In this document: positions 49,045 through 58,275 of the stretch, in pieces
Position numbering within the stretch: position 1 is the first letter of the stretch
Layout: each line of letters opens with the position of its first letter
Assembly: GCA_018240565.1 (NCBI GenBank)
Contig: JAFEFO010000028.1
Span: forward strand, 123,949-187,948
Length of the DNA: 64,000 nucleotides
Source: Pseudomonadota bacterium
GTDB taxonomy: Bacteria > Pseudomonadota > Gammaproteobacteria > Xanthomonadales > Rhodanobacteraceae
Direction: 5' to 3'
Program-made: the position numbers and the translations under genes
Notes under the pieces: generated by a model
Databases searched by the model: none
The model's input: only the letters and a program-made list of their open reading frames with translations
What the model was told of the DNA's origin: nothing

Positions 49045-52000
49045 CTACGGCGTGGGTTCGTCCGGTGCCTTTGCTGCGGGATCCGTGGCCGGCTTTACCG
49101 TGGGTTGAGCCGCCGGCGCAGGCGTGTTCGCGCTACCGGCAGTCGGCGCTGCGGTATGTGGCGGTTGAGCCGGCGTCGATGGCTTGGGCGTCAGCACGAT
49201 CGGCGGCGGCGCAAAGCGCGGTGGTATCGGCAAGGGCAGGGAGGGCATCAGCACGGGCGCAGGTGGGCCAGGCGGGCGCGAGGTTATTGCCGCCGGTGTT
49301 GGCGGCTTGACTGCGGCGGGAACGGGAGTCGGCACCGCAGCCGGTGCCGCTGGCGCGGAAGCCGTGGCAGGAAGTGGCGCTGGCGGTCGCGGTGTTGTAG
49401 CCGGGGTTGCTGGCGCGGTTGGCGCCGGCGCGGCAGGTCGCGCAGCCGCAACGGGAACCGGCGGAGCTACTGGCGCTGCCGTGACGGGTGCCGCCGCAAC
49501 GGGCGGAACGGAAACCGGTTGCGGCGGTATGACGGGTTGCGTCACTGGCGGTTGCTGGAGAGCAGGTGCTGCGGCGCGCGGCGTCGCCGCGGGCGTTGGC
49601 GCTGCGACAGTCGCACTTGTTGCGGCAGGCGCGGGACCCGCATGCGCAATGCCCGTATCGACTTTCGGAAGCGGCATCGGATCGGGTTTGATCTCGTGCC
49701 GGGGGGGCGCCACGGGGATCGGAGCTGTTGGAGGCGTGGGCGGCGTGAAGGGCGGCTTGGCAACTTCGGGGTGTGCGGCCACTTGCGGCAACGGCGCCTG
49801 CAACGGGGCGGGCGGGGGCGCGCGCATTACGGTATCCGCGGAATGCGACGCCGCGGCGGAGGATGCAACCGCGTGCGCGGGCGCCGCTGGAGGCGGATTG
49901 CCGACGGTTGCGGGAGCATGCGAGTCGTCCGCATCTTCGTCATCGAAATCGAAGACGACGGGAGCCGCGCCGTGCGGTGCGTGCTGATCGACTGCACCGC
50001 CTTCATTCTTGCGACGGCGGCGGCCACCGCGACGACCGCGGCGACGCGAGCGGGTTTCGTTGCCTTCGGCATCCACGGCCTCGTGCGGTGGTTGCGATGC
50101 CACGGTTGCAGGCGCGATTTGCGCGGGAGCCGCAACCGTGGCGGCAGGTGCGGCGACGGCGGGCGATTCGCGCTTCGGGCGATCCGGAGCCGGCTGCGGT
50201 TGCGGTTTGCGTGCTTGCGCCTGCGGTGGAGTCTGGCGCTGCGTATCGGCGCGCGCGTTCTCGTTCTGCGGACGCTGATCGCGACGCTGCTGCTTGTTGT
50301 CGCCGCCACGCGGCCGATCGCGGTCACGTTGGCCGCGTCCATCACCGCGCCGCGCATCGCGCGATTCCTCGCGGCGCGACTGACCGTTGCCGCGTGATGG
50401 CTTGCCGCGCGACGGCGGCGGCACCAGCTCGGCCAGCGTTTTTTCCGGTGCGGCCGGCTTGTGGAACCAGCTCAGCATGCGAGCGAACAAGCCCGGTGCC
50501 GCAGGTTTCGCCGGCGGCGTCGGGGGCGCAGGCGTCTCGTGCACGGGCGCGGGGCTGGCCGGGACGATGCCGCTGACGGCCGGTTTTTCCGGCTCGGCGC
50601 CGGGTTTGGCAACCTGTGGCGGTGGCGTGATGACGGCAGGCGTCAGCCGCTCATAGCTGGGTTTCGCGTCACCGGAAATTTCGGTGGCGCGGATGCGTTC
50701 GATGTGGAAATGCGGGGTCTCGAGTTTCTCGTCGGCGACCACGATCACCGGCACGTCGTGGCGCTGTTCGATCTCGACGATGCTCTTGCGCTTCTCGTTG
50801 AGCAGGAAGTTGGCAACCATCGCCGGCACCTGCACCAGCACCTGGCCGGTCTTTTCCTTCATCGCCTGTTCTTCGACCAGGCGCAGCACCGACAGCGACA
50901 ACGACTCGACGCTGCGCACGCGGCCATGGCCTTCGCAGCGCGGGCACACGCTTTGCGTGGATTCGCCCAGGCTCGGGCGCAGGCGCTGGCGCGACATTTC
51001 GAGCAGGCCGAAACGCGAGATCTTGCCGATCTGCACGCGCGCACGGTCGTGGCGCAGCGCATCGCGCAGCTTGTCCTCGACCTCGCGCTGGTGGCGCGGC
51101 GAATCCATGTCGATGAAGTCGATCACGATCAGGCCGCCGGCGTCGCGGATGCGCAACTGGCGCGCGACTTCCACCGCGGCTTCGCAATTGGTGTTGAACG
51201 CGGTTTCCTCGATGTCGCCGCCCTTGGTCGCCTTGGCCGAGTTGATGTCGATCGCGGTCAGCGCTTCGGTCTGGTCGATGACGATCGAGCCGCCCGAAGG
51301 CAGGCGCACGGTGCGGTCGAACGCGTTCTCGATCTGGGTTTCGATCTGGAAGCGCGAGAACAGCGGCACGGTATCGCTGTACAACTTGAGCTTGCGCAGG
51401 TTCTGCGGCATCACCTGCTGCACGAAATCGCGGGCGTCGTTGAACAACTCGTCGCTGTCGATGAGGATTTCACCGATGTCGTTGCGCAGGTAGTCGCGCA
51501 GGGCGCGGATGATCAGGCGCGATTCCTGGTAGATCAGGAACGGCGCCGGGCGCGATTTGCCGGCCTCTTCGATCGCCGTCCACAACTGCAACAGGTAGTC
51601 CAGGTCCCATTGCAGTTCGTCGGCCTCGCGGCCGAGACCCGCGGTGCGGATGATCAGGCCCATCTCGTCCGGCAACTTGAGCTGGTCGAGGATTTCCTTG
51701 AGGTTGGCGCGATCATCGCCCTCGATGCGGCGCGACACGCCGCCGGCGCGCGGGTTGTTCGGCATCAGCACCATGTAGCGGCCGGCCAGCGAGATGAACG
51801 TGGTCAGGGCCGCGCCCTTGTTGCCGCGTTCTTCCTTTTCGACCTGGACCAGCAGTTCCTGGCCTTCCTTGAGCAGCTCGCGGATGCCGGCCTTGTTGTG
51901 GTCGGCGCCGGACTGGAAATAGTCGCGCGAGATTTCCTTGAGCGGGAGGAAGCCGTGGCGGTCGGCGCCGTACTCGACGAAACAGGCCTCGAGCGAGGGC

Positions 52001-52149
52001 TCTACGCGGGTAATGCGCCCCTTGTAGATGTTCGACTTCTTCTGCTCTTTGGAGGGAATCTCGAGATCGAGATCGTACAGGGTTTGGCCATCGACGATGG
52101 CCACGCGCAACTCTTCACGCTGAGTTGCGTTGATCAGCATACGCTTCAT
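49045..52149 (-). CDS. rne: Ribonuclease E
   Basis: Endonuclease core of the RNA degradosome, 1034 residues. The catalytic half (about 1-520) begins [20 protein letters not shown] with the S1 domain. It has the metal-binding Asp in [20 protein letters not shown] and the Zn-link CPRCEGHG. The rest is a low-complexity scaffold: Arg-rich clusters (about 650-850, e.g. [11 protein letters not shown]) and a long Pro/Ala tail. ATG 52149 is chosen. Upstream frames run through the leader. A long 5' leader and divergent rluC fit the usual rne-rluC pair. Confidence 0.96.
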   Translation of the reverse strand: MKRMLINATQREELRVAIVDGQTLYDLDLEIPSKEQKKSNIYKGRITRVEPSLEACFVEYGADRHGFLPLKEISRDYFQSGADHNKAGIRELLKEGQELLVQVEKEERGNKGAALTTFISLAGRYMVLMPNNPRAGGVSRRIEGDDRANLKEILDQLKLPDEMGLIIRTAGLGREADELQWDLDYLLQLWTAIEEAGKSRPAPFLIYQESRLIIRALRDYLRNDIGEILIDSDELFNDARDFVQQVMPQNLRKLKLYSDTVPLFSRFQIETQIENAFDRTVRLPSGGSIVIDQTEALTAIDINSAKATKGGDIEETAFNTNCEAAVEVARQLRIRDAGGLIVIDFIDMDSPRHQREVEDKLRDALRHDRARVQIGKISRFGLLEMSRQRLRPSLGESTQSVCPRCEGHGRVRSVESLSLSVLRLVEEQAMKEKTGQVLVQVPAMVANFLLNEKRKSIVEIEQRHDVPVIVVADEKLETPHFHIERIRATEISGDAKPSYERLTPAVITPPPQVAKPGAEPEKPAVSGIVPASPAPVHETPAPPTPPAKPAAPGLFARMLSWFHKPAAPEKTLAELVPPPSRGKPSRGNGQSRREESRDARRGDGRGQRDRDRPRGGDNKQQRRDQRPQNENARADTQRQTPPQAQARKPQPQPAPDRPKRESPAVAAPAATVAAPAQIAPATVASQPPHEAVDAEGNETRSRRRGRRGGRRRRKNEGGAVDQHAPHGAAPVVFDFDDEDADDSHAPATVGNPPPAAPAHAVASSAAASHSADTVMRAPPPAPLQAPLPQVAAHPEVAKPPFTPPTPPTAPIPVAPPRHEIKPDPMPLPKVDTGIAHAGPAPAATSATVAAPTPAATPRAAAPALQQPPVTQPVIPPQPVSVPPVAAAPVTAAPVAPPVPVAAARPAAPAPTAPATPATTPRPPAPLPATASAPAAPAAVPTPVPAAVKPPTPAAITSRPPGPPAPVLMPSLPLPIPPRFAPPPIVLTPKPSTPAQPPHTAAPTAGSANTPAPAAQPTVKPATDPAAKAPDEPTP

Positions 52150-52521
52150 TTTTACATCCTCGGCGCTCGACCGTGGAAGGCGTCGCGATTGCGCGCCGGT
52201 AACGGCAGCGAAATCGCGCGGACCGTGGGCATGGACGCCGTCACGGGAGCGCTTTGTTTCTGCCGGCGCAAACCTCTGCGCCTGGCGTTGATAGGTGCCC
52301 TTGTGCGCTTCCGGGACCCCGCACTGCCTTGACGGCGATGGGCAATCCGCGACCAGACCCGTTAGGATTGCGCAGCGACCGAGGACTCCTCCCGGAGTGG
52401 GTTCGGACGCCAACGCAGGCCGGCGGGCAGGTGCGCCATTCCGTCGCTTGTCGACGGTCGGTGCGAAACGCCGGGCGAGTTTAGCACAGCGGGAATTTTT
52501 TCAATAGATACGCGAACTTCG
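52150..52521 (-). promoter_or_regulatory. Long rne leader and shared rne/rluC promoter region
   Basis: This 372-base divergent gap has no gene. On the minus strand, TTGAAA (52499-52504) and TAAACT (52478-52483, with an extended TGC before it) are 15 bases apart, a plausible rne promoter. Transcription from there would give a 5' leader of about 320 bases, similar in size to the long rne leader through which RNase E autoregulates in E. coli. No riboswitch is recognised. Confidence 0.45.
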
Positions 52522-53484
52522 ATGAATCTTGACACAAAGAACTCAAGTCCAGGCGTGCGCCTGGTGACCGTGCCGGAAGAGCGCGAAGGCCAGCGCATCG
52601 ACAACTTCTTGACCGGACAGCTCAAGGGTGTGCCGAAAAGCCTGATCTATCGCATCTTGCGCACCGGCCAGGTACGCATCAACGGCAAGCGGGCGAAGCC
52701 CGATGCGCGCGTGTCCGGCGGCGACGAGGTGCGGATTCCGCCGGTACGCGTGGCGGAAGCAGGGGAAGAGAAAATCGCTCCACCGGCGCTGGTCAAACGC
52801 GTCGCGCAGGCGGTCATCTTCGAAGACCGGGACTTTCTCGTCATCGACAAACCTGCCGGCATCGCCAGCCACGGCGGCAGCGGCGTTGCGTTCGGTGCGA
52901 TCGAGCTGTTGCGCGCGGCACGACCCGGCGAGACTCTGGAGTTGGCACATCGACTCGACCGCGATACCAGTGGCGTGCTGGTGCTGGCGCGCCGGCGCGC
53001 GGCGCTGACCGGGTTGCAGGAACTGATCCGCGACGGCCACATCACCAAGCAATACCTGGCCTTGCTGCATGGGCGGCCCAAACGCGGCCGCTTCGACGTG
53101 AATGTGCCGCTACGCAAGTTCGATCTGCAAGGTGGCGAGCGCATGGTGCGCGTGAGCGATGACGGCAAACCGGCACTGACCGCATTCAAGGTCATCGACG
53201 CGTTCGTTGATGCAAGTCTGGCCGAGGTGACTTTGTATACCGGGCGCACGCACCAGATCCGCGTGCATGCGCAACATGCCGGGCATCCCTTGGCGGGCGA
53301 CGAAAAATACGGACTGCGCGATTTCAACAAGACGATGCGTGATCGCGGCTTGCGCCGGCTGTTCCTGCACGCGGCGCGCTTCGAATTCGAACTCGGCGGC
53401 AAGACCCACAGCTTTTCCGCGCCGCTGGCACCGGATCTTGCGGAGGTGCTGGATCGGCTGCCTACTGGAAAAACCGCGCGCTGA
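52522..53484 (+). CDS. rluC: 23S rRNA pseudouridine synthase RluC
   Basis: Makes pseudouridine at positions 955, 2504 and 2580 of 23S rRNA. The product is 320 residues: an S4 domain (about 25-85, RIDNFLTGQLKGVPKSLIYR) followed by the RluA-type core with catalytic Asp in AHRLDRDTSGVLVLA, and the TLYTGRTHQIRVHAQHAGHP motif. The rne-rluC divergent pair is conserved in gammaproteobacteria. The last 23 bases overlap the 3' end of the gene on the other strand. Confidence 0.95.
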   Translation: MNLDTKNSSPGVRLVTVPEEREGQRIDNFLTGQLKGVPKSLIYRILRTGQVRINGKRAKPDARVSGGDEVRIPPVRVAEAGEEKIAPPALVKRVAQAVIFEDRDFLVIDKPAGIASHGGSGVAFGAIELLRAARPGETLELAHRLDRDTSGVLVLARRRAALTGLQELIRDGHITKQYLALLHGRPKRGRFDVNVPLRKFDLQGGERMVRVSDDGKPALTAFKVIDAFVDASLAEVTLYTGRTHQIRVHAQHAGHPLAGDEKYGLRDFNKTMRDRGLRRLFLHAARFEFELGGKTHSFSAPLAPDLAEVLDRLPTGKTAR

Positions 53485-55009
53485 CTTCCGCCGAGTACAA
53501 CCAGTCTTGCGGCAGCAGCGCGATCAGGATCAGCGCGCTCACGGCATGCGACACAGCAATCGGCAACAACGCGCGTTCTCGCAGGTAGATTACGCACCAG
53601 CAAAGTCCGCCCGCGAACGTCGCCAGCATCAGGCTGGCATTCGGCGTGTGCATCAGGGCAAAGGTCAGCGCACCGAGGTAGATCGCAACGAAACGGCTTT
53701 TGCCCGCTCGCAGCCAGCGGCTCGTCACGACCGCGCAGATCAGGTATTGCTGGATCAAAGCCCAGCCGAAATATCGAAGCACGTGTCCCGTGTCGATTGC
53801 GCGCAAGGGAGTGTCCCAGTGATGCGCATACAGGCCAATCGCCAAGGCGATGGCGGCCACACCGCCGCCGAACAACCACGCACGCGCGCTGCCGTTGAAG
53901 CGCCAGGTGCGCGGGATGCCGAGAAACGCCGCATACGCGGCAACCGACGCTATCAAGGCAATCTGCGCGGCGTCGAGCCGTCCGGTGAAAAAACCGCCGG
54001 CGATCAGCCACAACGGCGCAATCGATGCGAGTGCCGCTTCCAGTGCGGCACGCCAGCGCGGATCGCGTGGTGGCCAGCGCCACGCGAGCAGCAATGCCGT
54101 CCAGTACGCGCCAAGGACGATCCACGCCATGTTGTGCCGCGAGTGCGTGACGCTCGCTGGCGTGCCCATCACGTGCGCACGAGCCTCGACCGCATCCGCC
54201 GTGGAGGCGGGAACGATGATCGCAGCAGGGATGAGCATCCTGGCGCGCTCCAGAAATGCGCGTTGCCGTTCAATGCTCGAGTCAGGCTTCAGCAGGAGTA
54301 CCGGTTGTGGGACGAGATCGGTAGCGGCATCGAGACTGGCAAGTATCGGGCTGGGAGTTGTAACGGCGACGGTCGAGGTCTGCACGTTGCGCGAAACATC
54401 GATCATGGTAGACGGGTCCGCCCATTTCATGATTGGCACTCGCACCGCGGAGACTTGCATGAGGCGAAATACCGCGCCGGCAGCAAGCTCCACCCGCAAG
54501 CGCAGCATCGCCGCATGGGCCGGCATGGATGCCTGGGCGGATTTGTTCTGCCATACCAATTCCGGGCAAACTGCCCTGTACTGGTTTTGCCACGGCGCCA
54601 ACACGATTGGCGCGCTGTACAGGGCGGGTTGATCAAGTTTTGGCGCGACCACCAGGCGCAAACTAGCCGGCGCATCAACCGATGCGGAAATATCCAATTG
54701 TGGAAAGCGCCGCAAATCCAGCGGAGACGGCAACGGAAGCCCAATCTCGAAAGCGCGACCATCCGAATGCACGGTCAATCCGCCATCCGTGAACGCAAAA
54801 CTCCCTGCGTCAAAAACACGGCCTGCGACCAGGCTTTCGGAGTCCGGGAATTTCCATCGCCACGGCGTTTCGCCGCGCGCGACCCCGGCCAAGGCCTGCA
54901 CGGCGCGGTCGCTCAGGTACGCATCGAAGCGCCATTGCGCGAACGCGCGCAGTCCAGCGACCGTCAGGACCAGCAACAAGACCGCCACAACGATGCGCAC
55001 GGCTCGCAT
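53462..55009 (-). CDS. CPBP-like intramembrane protein with extracytoplasmic N-terminal part
   Basis: A 515-residue membrane protein. One N-terminal helix (5-25) and an extracytoplasmic beta-rich region (about 30-290) precede about eight helices (about 295-505). The C-terminal end resembles the CPBP/CAAX protease family: FALMH (450-454) and SHAVSA (His488) match motifs 2 and 3. The usual catalytic EExxxR is replaced by QQ at 420-421 in LIQQYLICAVV. It is 10 bases after phhB, so they likely share a transcript. Whether it is an active protease is open. Confidence 0.75.
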   Translation of the reverse strand: MRAVRIVVAVLLLVLTVAGLRAFAQWRFDAYLSDRAVQALAGVARGETPWRWKFPDSESLVAGRVFDAGSFAFTDGGLTVHSDGRAFEIGLPLPSPLDLRRFPQLDISASVDAPASLRLVVAPKLDQPALYSAPIVLAPWQNQYRAVCPELVWQNKSAQASMPAHAAMLRLRVELAAGAVFRLMQVSAVRVPIMKWADPSTMIDVSRNVQTSTVAVTTPSPILASLDAATDLVPQPVLLLKPDSSIERQRAFLERARMLIPAAIIVPASTADAVEARAHVMGTPASVTHSRHNMAWIVLGAYWTALLLAWRWPPRDPRWRAALEAALASIAPLWLIAGGFFTGRLDAAQIALIASVAAYAAFLGIPRTWRFNGSARAWLFGGGVAAIALAIGLYAHHWDTPLRAIDTGHVLRYFGWALIQQYLICAVVTSRWLRAGKSRFVAIYLGALTFALMHTPNASLMLATFAGGLCWCVIYLRERALLPIAVSHAVSALILIALLPQDWLYSAEVSARFFQ

Positions 55010-55019
55010 CGTGGAATGC

Positions 55020-55361
55020 TCAGCCCTTGTGCAGCGCGTCGGTTTTGGCAGCGCAGATGAAATCGTTCATCGACAGACCGCCGACATCGTGGGTGGAGAA
55101 TCGCACCAGGCAACGGCCCCAACCGAGTTCGAGGTCGGGATGGTGGTTTTCCCTTTCCGCGACGTAACCGAGCGCGTTGACGAATGCCAGCGCATGCAGG
55201 AAATCCGGGAAGCGGAACTGGCGACGGATATCCGCGTTGCCGGGACCCAATTCCCAGGCATCGAGCGCCGACAGCAGTTCCCGCGCGTGTGCAAGGGTGA
55301 GCTGGTGTTGCTTGCCCTTGAGCGGCTGGCAATGTTGTTCGCGCAATGGCGTGGCGGTCAT
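55020..55361 (-). CDS. phhB: 4a-hydroxytetrahydrobiopterin dehydratase
   Basis: Recycles the pterin cofactor after aromatic hydroxylation (pterin-4a-carbinolamine dehydratase). The product is 113 residues, the normal size. The active-site motif ENHHPDLELGWGRCLVRFST with HDVGGLSMNDFICA is complete. No phenylalanine hydroxylase gene is in the window. The start is ATG 55361; a longer frame to 55616 lies antisense to nfuA. Confidence 0.94.
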   Translation of the reverse strand: MTATPLREQHCQPLKGKQHQLTLAHARELLSALDAWELGPGNADIRRQFRFPDFLHALAFVNALGYVAERENHHPDLELGWGRCLVRFSTHDVGGLSMNDFICAAKTDALHKG

Positions 55362-55389
55362 GGCGGACTCCGAGAGTGGCGGCGGCAAA

Positions 55390-55416
55390 AGTATAGCAAC
55401 CGTGACGCGTGGCCAA
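55390..55416 (-). promoter_or_regulatory. Putative phhB promoter
   Basis: On the minus strand, TTGGCC (55411-55416) and TATACT (55390-55395) are 15 bases apart, with an extended -10 TGC just before TATACT. The phhB ATG lies 29 bases downstream. Confidence 0.5.
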
Positions 55417-55430
55417 TTCAGGACTAAAAT
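55402..55430 (+). promoter_or_regulatory. Putative nfuA promoter
   Basis: GTGACG (55402-55407) and TAAAAT (55425-55430) with a 17-base spacer. This places transcription start near 55437 and supports the nfuA start at 55459 over an earlier in-frame ATG at 55429. It interleaves with the divergent phhB promoter. Confidence 0.5.
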
Positions 55431-55458
55431 GGTCCGGTATTTACTGGATGTCGCCTCC

Positions 55459-56067
55459 ATGCTGACCCTGACCGAATCCGCGCAACGCCATTTCCGCCGC
55501 CTCATCGAACAGCAGGAAATCCCGGGACTTGGCGTGCGCCTGCAAGCCGTGCATCCGGGTACGCCGAAGGCCGATTGCCAGCTGGAGTTTTGCGAGCGTT
55601 CGGATCTGCTCGGCAACGAATGGTCGCTGGCATGCGACGGATTCGATCTTTACGTGGAAGCCAACAGCGTGGCCTGCCTGCAGGACGCCGAGATCGACTT
55701 CACCAGCGATGCAACGGGCGGGCAGCTCAAGGTGCGCGCACCGCACCTGCAGGGCCATCCGCCGGCGGCGGATGCACCCTTGGCCGAACGCGTGCAGTAT
55801 GTGCTGGAGACGGAGGTCAATCCGCAGATTGCCGCGCACGGCGGTCGCGCAACGCTGGTGGAAATCACCTTCGACAACGCCGTCGTGCTGCGCCTGGGCG
55901 GCGGCTGCCATGGCTGCGGCATGGCCGATGTGACATTGAAGCAGGGCATCGAACGCACCCTGCGCCAGCATTTTCCGGAAATATCGGCGGTGCGTGACGC
56001 AACCGATCACGCCAGCGGCCACAATCCGTACTACCGCGGCCACGAAGGCAAGAGCGCCGTGCGCTGA
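55459..56067 (+). CDS. nfuA: Fe-S biogenesis protein NfuA
   Basis: Carrier that delivers [4Fe-4S] clusters to client enzymes such as aconitase. The product is 202 residues. The N-terminal part is a degenerate A-type domain (MLTLTESAQRHFRRLIEQQ). The C-terminal NifU domain has the cluster-binding CXXC in LRLGGGCHGCGMADVTLKQG. ATG 55459 matches the family start. Confidence 0.95.
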   Translation: MLTLTESAQRHFRRLIEQQEIPGLGVRLQAVHPGTPKADCQLEFCERSDLLGNEWSLACDGFDLYVEANSVACLQDAEIDFTSDATGGQLKVRAPHLQGHPPAADAPLAERVQYVLETEVNPQIAAHGGRATLVEITFDNAVVLRLGGGCHGCGMADVTLKQGIERTLRQHFPEISAVRDATDHASGHNPYYRGHEGKSAVR

Positions 56068-56068
56068 A

Positions 56069-56097
56069 GAACGGCCGCGCGCGATGGCCGGCCGTTT
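56069..56097. terminator. Bidirectional terminator between nfuA and cytochrome c genes
   Basis: AACGGCCG (56070-56077) pairs with CGGCCGTT (56089-56096), loop of 11, with TTT at 56095-56097 and an A-rich run on the other side. It sits between two genes ending toward each other. Confidence 0.65.
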
Positions 56098-56112
56098 GCG
56101 TCAGGATTTCCC

Positions 56113-56466
56113 TCAGTCGCCTTGTTCGTAGTGCGACAGATCGTCCAGCTTGCCGGGCATCGAGGCGAAATGCTCGGACAGCGCCTTGATGTCGGCATCG
56201 CTCAGGGTCTTGGCGAATCCGGCCATGATGGCGTTCTGGCGCGCACCGGAACGATACTCGCGCAGCGCCTGCGCAAGATAGTCGCGGTACTGTCCGGCAA
56301 GGCGCGGATAGATTGCCGCCGTGGCGTTGCCGTCGGCGCCATGGCATGCGGCGCAGGGAGCGGCGAGGGCGGCCACGTTGCCACCCGGGGCGCCGCCGGC
56401 TTCGGCGGCAAACGCATTGATGGCCAGAAGTCCGGTCGCGAGCGCGGTGAGTCGAATGATGTTCAT
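56113..56466 (-). CDS. Class I cytochrome c (periplasmic)
   Basis: A 117-residue exported monohaem cytochrome: signal peptide about 1-20 (ending AFA), haem site CAACH (about residues 38-42) and axial Met in AIMAGFAKTLSDADI. It resembles half of a cytochrome c4 or a c553. It is the second of two tandem cytochrome genes and starts 9 bases after the first. Confidence 0.9.
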   Translation of the reverse strand: MNIIRLTALATGLLAINAFAAEAGGAPGGNVAALAAPCAACHGADGNATAAIYPRLAGQYRDYLAQALREYRSGARQNAIMAGFAKTLSDADIKALSEHFASMPGKLDDLSHYEQGD

Positions 56467-56474
56467 GGCTTTCC

Positions 56475-56819
56475 TTATTTACCCGCGTTCAGGCTGGACA
56501 GGTAGGCGGCGACATTGCGGATGTCCTCGTCCGACAGGCTCTGGCCCTGCGCACGCATGGTCGGATGCGAGCGTTCGCCCTTTTTGTATTCGGTCAGCGC
56601 AGACACGATGTAATCGTAGTTCTGTCCGGCGATGCGCGGCACGTGGTAGTTCGGATAGGCGTTCTTGTATCCGGTCACGCCATGGCAGCCGCCGCAGGTA
56701 TAGACCAGGGCCTTGCCGACCTTGGCGTCGCCGTGGGTGGCGTCGGCGGCAAGTGTGCTTGCGCTGAATCCGAAAGCCAGGGCAAGGGCGGCGCAACAGT
56801 ACAGGACAGGTTTTTGCAT
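56475..56819 (-). CDS. Class I cytochrome c (periplasmic)
   Basis: A 114-residue exported monohaem cytochrome with signal peptide (about 1-24, ending TLAA), haem site CGGCH (about 42-46) and candidate axial Met in HPTMRAQGQSLSDEDI. About 9 bases separate it from the next cytochrome gene. The two resemble the halves of a split cytochrome c4 and probably work together as electron carriers to a terminal oxidase. Confidence 0.9.
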   Translation of the reverse strand: MQKPVLYCCAALALAFGFSASTLAADATHGDAKVGKALVYTCGGCHGVTGYKNAYPNYHVPRIAGQNYDYIVSALTEYKKGERSHPTMRAQGQSLSDEDIRNVAAYLSSLNAGK

Positions 56820-57063
56820 GAGTCGATTCCGGCGTTCCGTGACGTTGGCGAAAAACCCGTGAAGTATAACGTGACGAATGCGCGCGTCGCTAGCCGGATA
56901 GCGGGCAAGGCAACTTCACGGCGCCGCCGATGTCTGCATGGGCCTTGCAACGAATTGTCTCTGGCGCGCATCCATGGGGATTGCCAAGTCGTGTGCATGA
57001 CTTGCGGCCCTGTGCAAATCGCTCGCGAGTCCATACGTTTGCAGCCGCAAAATCCGAGGGGGC

Positions 57064-57092
57064 TTGAGGTATTTAGTGATATAGTTTAGTAT
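57064..57092 (+). promoter_or_regulatory. Putative promoter of the RND operon
   Basis: The 316-base gap 56820-57135 has no gene. Within it, TTGAGG (57064-57069) and TAGTAT (57087-57092) are 17 bases apart in an AT-rich island (57070-57096), about 45 bases before the operon start. Two direct TTTAGT copies (57072-57077 and 57085-57090) overlap the promoter and could be operator half-sites. Elsewhere in the gap I see nothing definite. Confidence 0.45.
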
Positions 57093-57135
57093 AACACCAT
57101 CCAAACACCTTCCCCTGTTGATCAAGCCGACGCCG

Positions 57136-58275
57136 ATGGCCATGAAAAAAATGCGCACACCTTTGATAATAATGCTTTTTCTAGCAATGACCGGCGTGCT
57201 TTCCGGATGCAACAAGAACAGCGCTGCGGCCCAGACCAAGGCGCCAGCGGTGGACGCGGTGCCCGTCGAAGTCGCCCTGGCGAGCCACAACGCGATCAGT
57301 GCCAGCTATAGCGGCACCGCGGCACTCGTGGCCGATCACGAAGCGCAGGTCACCGCGAAGACCTCCGGTGTGCTGAAGAAGCTTTATGTGGAAGAGGGCA
57401 TGACGGTCAAGGCCGGCCAACTGCTGGCCGAACTCGACGACGCCGACGCGCTGGCCAAGGCCAAGCAGGCCGAGGCGCAGATGCACAAGGCCGAGGCGAC
57501 GTTCGCGCATGCGCAGGCGGCGATGCCGAAACACCTGATTCCCGAATACGAATACGAACAGGACAAGTTCGACCTGGCTGCGCAGCGCGCCGCCTATGAG
57601 GCCGCCAACATCCAGTTGTCGTACACGCGCATCGTCGCCCCGGTCGATGGCGTGATCGCGCAGCGCGACATCAAGATCGGCAACCTGGTGCAGGCCAATC
57701 AGAACCTGTTCCGCATCGTCGGCATGAATCCGTTGCAGGCCGTGCTCAACGTGCCCGAACGCCAGCTCGGCATCCTCAAGGCGGGGCAGGTGGTGCAACT
57801 GGAGGCCGATGCATTGCCGGGCAAGAAGTTCGATGGAACCATCCTGCGCATCGCGCCGGTCGTCGACCCGGCCAGCGGCACGTTCCGCGTGACCTGCCAG
57901 TTTCGCGACGCCAGTGCGGTGCTGCGCCCGGGCATGTTCTCACGCATCGACATCGTCTACGACCAGCGCCCTGACGCGCTCACCGTGCCGCGCTCGGCGC
58001 TCGTGGAAGAAGACGGCCAGACCTCGGTCTATGTCGTCGAAAAGGCGCCACCGGCACCTGCGGCGAAGGTCGAGGCGGGCCAACCTGCAGCGAAAGCGCC
58101 TGCGGCGGCGCCCGATGGTTTCATTGCGCATCGCCAACCGGTGAAGGTCGGCTATAGCGATGGCAACAAGGTCGAGATCATTTCAGGATTGACCGCCGGG
58201 GCGCGCGTGATCACGGTGGGTCGCAACGCCGTGCGCGACGGCACCGCCATACTGGTGCTGGACAACAAGGCATGA
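57136..58275 (+). CDS. RND efflux periplasmic adaptor (lipoprotein)
   Basis: A membrane-fusion protein of about 379 residues. The lipobox LSGC (MTGVLSGCNKN) marks it as an inner-membrane lipoprotein. The biotinyl-lipoyl and hairpin regions (GVLKKLYVEEGMTVKAGQLL, then a coiled coil of AKAKQAEAQMHKAEATF type) and beta-barrel (LLAELDD, VPRSALVEEDGQ) fit the HlyD/AcrA family. A Pro/Ala insertion (about 315-335) interrupts the last domain. ATG 57136 is preferred, though ATG 57142 and 57151 are also in frame. It overlaps the permease by ATGA (58272-58275). Confidence 0.92.
   Translation: MAMKKMRTPLIIMLFLAMTGVLSGCNKNSAAAQTKAPAVDAVPVEVALASHNAISASYSGTAALVADHEAQVTAKTSGVLKKLYVEEGMTVKAGQLLAELDDADALAKAKQAEAQMHKAEATFAHAQAAMPKHLIPEYEYEQDKFDLAAQRAAYEAANIQLSYTRIVAPVDGVIAQRDIKIGNLVQANQNLFRIVGMNPLQAVLNVPERQLGILKAGQVVQLEADALPGKKFDGTILRIAPVVDPASGTFRVTCQFRDASAVLRPGMFSRIDIVYDQRPDALTVPRSALVEEDGQTSVYVVEKAPPAPAAKVEAGQPAAKAPAAAPDGFIAHRQPVKVGYSDGNKVEIISGLTAGARVITVGRNAVRDGTAILVLDNKA

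Noticed and set aside
49045..49900. A separate Pro/Ala-rich secreted protein at the 3' end of rne
   Set aside because: It is in frame with the rne catalytic part with no stop between, and such tails are usual for RNase E scaffolds.
50461..52332. Plus-strand open frame opposite rne
   Set aside because: Composition mirrors the rne reading frame and shows no conserved motif.
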